A DNA stretch of 8,962 bases from an uncultured Oscillospiraceae bacterium (lineage in GTDB: Bacteria > Bacillota > Clostridia > Oscillospirales > Ruminococcaceae): positions 1-8,962 of the forward strand of contig USNZ01000035.1 of assembly GCA_900556255.1 (NCBI GenBank), written 5' to 3'. Below the pieces are notes generated by a model, which was not told where the DNA came from, searched no databases, and saw only the letters and a list, made by a program, of their open reading frames with translations. Shown here one piece after another: positions 6,722 through 8,962 of the stretch; the stretch's first letter is position 1, and the number at the start of each line of letters is the position of its first letter. A program made the position numbers and the translations under genes.

Positions 6722-7496
6722 TTTTCAGTGCCTCACTTTTCAGCTGCTCGTATTTTTCGCGTACCTCGGCCTGCTTGCCGCAGCACATGTGTGCCTCAGG
6801 GCAGGATCCGGTCAGGCAGCGCGGGCCGGCGTAGGCAAAGACATGCGGGGCCAGCGGCAGAACCAGACGCAGCATTTCGTCCGCGACGGCGCGGATCTCC
6901 CACTGGGCGCGGTTGCAGCAGCGCAAATTGAAGAAATTCTGCAGGCTGCGGCAGTTCATCGTCATGACCATCTTGGTCTCGCAAGCGTTGGGCAGCACAA
7001 AGCGGGCATCCTCGTTGGCTTGCTTGCTCGCCTTGGCGCGGGCAGCCTTTTCGGACATGCCCTGTGCCATAAGGCGGGCGGTGTGGGCGTCCTCCAGCGT
7101 GTGGACGAGTTCAAGATATTTCTGCGCGTCGTCGTTCATGGAACGGATGAACTGCTCTTTTGCCTCAGGGATGCACTCGATCTCCGGCGGGATAACGTAG
7201 CGGAAATCCTCCAGCCGCACATAGCGCTGGCTCTGCACGCTGAAGCTGCCGATGCGGTGGCGGGTCACCTGCGCCAAAAAGGTGCGGGACACCCCCTCGA
7301 TGCCAAAGGTAAAGCTGGCGTGTTCGATGGGGCTGGCATGGCCTAAATCGCTGAGCTTTTGCAGAAATGCCGTGGTTTTTTCGGGCGTTAGACCGTCAAG
7401 CAGCGTTTCGATGTGCGCATCGGAATAGCACAGCTTGGCGGCGGCGGCAATGGTTTTTTCCGGGTCATTGGTATGGGCGATCAGTTGAACCAGCAT
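6714..7496 (-). CDS. thyX: FAD-dependent thymidylate synthase
   Basis: Makes dTMP from dUMP using methylene-tetrahydrofolate, NAD(P)H and a flavin, with no homology to ThyA. The 260 residues contain the diagnostic RHR-X7-S motif: RHR at 79-81 and S89, in RHRIGSFSVQSQRY. HASPIEHASFTF (53-64) is the conserved segment before it. NEDARFVLPNACETKM, in the middle of the protein, matches the ARxxLPxxxxT region of the family. The C-terminal tail holds four cysteines (C227, C232, C238, C239) in GPRCLTGSCPEAHMCCGK, an extension seen in some clostridial ThyX proteins that may bind metal. The ATG at 7494-7496 lies 15 bases after the pcrA stop, with a weak AAGGGAAG site at 7503-7510. The end of the gene overlaps the kinase start by 8 bases, giving a dTTP-supply pair. 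Confidence 0.96.
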   Translation of the reverse strand: MLVQLIAHTNDPEKTIAAAAKLCYSDAHIETLLDGLTPEKTTAFLQKLSDLGHASPIEHASFTFGIEGVSRTFLAQVTRHRIGSFSVQSQRYVRLEDFRYVIPPEIECIPEAKEQFIRSMNDDAQKYLELVHTLEDAHTARLMAQGMSEKAARAKASKQANEDARFVLPNACETKMVMTMNCRSLQNFFNLRCCNRAQWEIRAVADEMLRLVLPLAPHVFAYAGPRCLTGSCPEAHMCCGKQAEVREKYEQLKSEALKNG

Positions 7497-7511
7497 AGCG
7501 TTCTTCCCTTC

Positions 7512-8962
7512 TTATTCTTCGTTGAGTTTTTTCAGTGGCGCGTAGTTGGCCATGGTGCGCTTGACGCCCACACGGTCAAATTGGATCTCGACGATACAGT
7601 CCCCTGCAATGGGGGTAGCCTTGATGACGGTGCCCTTGCCGAAAACGCGGTGTTCCACCACGTCCCCGGCCTTGTAGCCCGCACTCTTGGCTTTGGGGGC
7701 AGCATCTGCCTTTTGCAGGCCTGCCAGCGTAGAGGTACCCGCCCCGGCGGGCATCACCTTGCGGGAGCTGCCGTAGCCCGCCCCAAACCCGGCCGGCTGT
7801 ACCCCGTGGCGGCCGCCCGCGTAATTGGGGCTTTCATGTCCGCCGCTGGCAAAGCCGGAGCCGAAGCCGCCGGGTCGGGCGTTGTACTCGCTGTTCAGAT
7901 AGCCGCGGCTTGCGCCCGAATATCCGCTGCGCCCGCCGGGCACCGTGGCACCATAGCTGCCGTAGCCTGACCCAAAACCGCTGCTGTAAGCAAGGTCGGG
8001 GCTTTGTGTCTCGTCCAGCAGCGCGGGGTCGATTTCCGACAAAAAGCAGGACGGCGGGTTGCGCTTGGTCTGCCCGAAGATCATACGGCTGCGGGAGGAG
8101 GAAAGATACAGCTCTTTTTTGGCGCGGGTGATGGCCACATAGCAAAGGCGGCGTTCTTCCTCCATATCGGCCTCATTGTAGCGCGCCAGATCCCCGGGAA
8201 ATACCCCGTCCTCCATGCCCACCACAAAGACATACGGAAATTCCAGCCCCTTGGCGGAGTGGATGGTCATCATTGTGACGCTGTCGGCATCGGTATCGTA
8301 GCTGTCCAGGTCGGAAATCAGGGCGACTTCCTCCAAAAAGCCGGAAAGCGTCGCATCCTCGCCGTTCTGGTCGGCGTAGGTCTTGATGCTGCTGACAAGC
8401 TGGCCTAAGTTCTCTAAGCGGGTCTGGCCTTCCTCGTGCTGGGCTTTGAGCATGGCCTCATACCCCGAACGTCGGATGACCTCGCCCACAAATTCGTCCA
8501 GTGGCAGCGTGACCGAAAGGTCGCACAGCTCGCGGTACATCTCGTAAAAGCGCTCCAGCGCGGCGCTTGCGCGCTGCAAGGCGGGATAATTGCGCGAGTC
8601 TGCAACGATTTTCAGCATCGGCACACCCTCGGCTGCGGCCAGCTCGGCCACTTTATCCAGCGTTGTGCCGCCGATTTTTCGGGCAGGCTCGTTGATGATG
8701 CGGCGCAGGCGCACATCGTCGCGGGGGTTGGCGATCAGCGCCAGGTAGGAGTTGATGTCCTTGACCTCCTTGCGGTCAAAGAAGCGCTGCCCGCCCACGA
8801 TGCGGTACGGGATGCCCGCGCGGGCAAAGTAGGTTTCGATGGGGTTGGACTGCGCGTTCATGCGGTACAGCACCGCGTGGTCGCGCAGATGCGCCCCCTC
8901 GCGCAGGTGTTCACCGATGACGTCGGCGATATGGCTGGCCTCGTCCTGCTCGTTGGAGGAGG
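7512..8962 (-). CDS. pcrA: UvrD/PcrA-type DNA helicase, C-terminal part
   Basis: A superfamily 1 3'-to-5' helicase for repair, rolling-circle replication and transcription-coupled conflict resolution. The last 482 residues are present; the frame stays open to the window's right edge, so the Walker A half lies outside. The GTG and ATG codons near 8862-8873 are internal, not starts. Visible landmarks (numbered from the edge) are SSNEQDEASHIADVI (1-15), VLYRMNAQSNPIE (30-42), motif V TIHSAKGLEFPYVFVVGM (232-249) and motif VI RRLCYVAITRAKKELYL (270-286). A Gly/Ser/Tyr-rich linker (about 325-409) follows, then a Tudor-like fold (about 429-482: GDVVEHRVFGKGTV, ending in YAPLKKLNEE), the PcrA module known to contact RNA polymerase. 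That last module separates PcrA from plain Rep/UvrD-like proteins. It is the most upstream visible gene of the leftward block, 15 bases before thyX. Confidence 0.94.
   Translation of the reverse strand, partial: SSNEQDEASHIADVIGEHLREGAHLRDHAVLYRMNAQSNPIETYFARAGIPYRIVGGQRFFDRKEVKDINSYLALIANPRDDVRLRRIINEPARKIGGTTLDKVAELAAAEGVPMLKIVADSRNYPALQRASAALERFYEMYRELCDLSVTLPLDEFVGEVIRRSGYEAMLKAQHEEGQTRLENLGQLVSSIKTYADQNGEDATLSGFLEEVALISDLDSYDTDADSVTMMTIHSAKGLEFPYVFVVGMEDGVFPGDLARYNEADMEEERRLCYVAITRAKKELYLSSSRSRMIFGQTKRNPPSCFLSEIDPALLDETQSPDLAYSSGFGSGYGSYGATVPGGRSGYSGASRGYLNSEYNARPGGFGSGFASGGHESPNYAGGRHGVQPAGFGAGYGSSRKVMPAGAGTSTLAGLQKADAAPKAKSAGYKAGDVVEHRVFGKGTVIKATPIAGDCIVEIQFDRVGVKRTMANYAPLKKLNEE
7734..7988 (-). 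repeat. degenerate Gly-Phe/Tyr-Gly repeats coding the PcrA linker
   Basis: The stretch encodes about 85 residues with three related units: GFGSGYGSYG, GFGSGFASGG and GFGAGYGSSR. They are separated by Gly/Ser/Arg-rich spacers such as GGRSGYSGASRGY. In the DNA the corresponding repeat is a GC-rich element of the form CCGnAGCC...CCnAAnCCGnC. It lies between the helicase core and the Tudor-like domain, the usual site of the disordered linker in PcrA, but its Gly/aromatic composition is striking. The ends of the region are approximate. Confidence 0.7.

Noticed and set aside
5870..6931. 353-codon open frame on the + strand spanning three - strand genes
   Set aside because: It crosses gene boundaries of the acetyltransferase, kinase and thyX and has no plausible domain; it exists only because stop codons are rare at this GC content.

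Overview
The window looks like chromosomal housekeeping DNA from a GC-rich member of the Firmicutes. Gene density is high, spacers are short, ribosome binding sites are GGAGG-type, and every recognisable protein resembles clostridial families. A gut Oscillospiraceae/Ruminococcaceae organism (Faecalibacterium, Subdoligranulum or Gemmiger type) fits best. That placement rests on general resemblance, not on a marker gene. I see no insertion sequence, phage gene, tRNA, rRNA or CRISPR array.

Layout: two converging gene blocks meet at a hairpin near 2602-2619. The left block is on the + strand: the 3' end of a gene of uncertain identity (to 212), then a 783-residue DinG/XPD-type helicase that carries a Cas4/RecB-like nuclease domain at its N-terminus (241-2592). 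The right block is on the - strand and is read from the right edge leftward. It holds pcrA (3' two-thirds only, cut by the window edge), thyX, a thymidylate-kinase-like gene, a GNAT acetyltransferase, mltG, and a U32-family (TrhP/YrrO-like) gene broken by a one-base frameshift near 2944. Gaps in this block are 15, -8 (an overlap), 31, 41 and 19 bases. I see no internal terminator, so it may be one operon.

Functionally, thyX and the kinase are consecutive steps to dTDP: ThyX makes dTMP from dUMP and the kinase phosphorylates it. Their genes overlap by 8 bases and are probably translationally coupled. PcrA and the nuclease-helicase are both DNA repair/replication helicases, though they lie on opposite strands. 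MltG cuts nascent peptidoglycan at the membrane. Genes for MltG and U32 tRNA-hydroxylation proteins are also neighbours in Bacillus (yrrL-yrrM-yrrN-yrrO), so that pair is an ancestral arrangement.

The points most worth a second look are the frameshift in the U32 gene, the nuclease-helicase fusion, the Gly/Ser/Tyr-rich repeat linker of PcrA, and the departures from family consensus in MltG and the kinase. I found no convincing undescribed multi-gene system. The region is mostly ordinary core genome.
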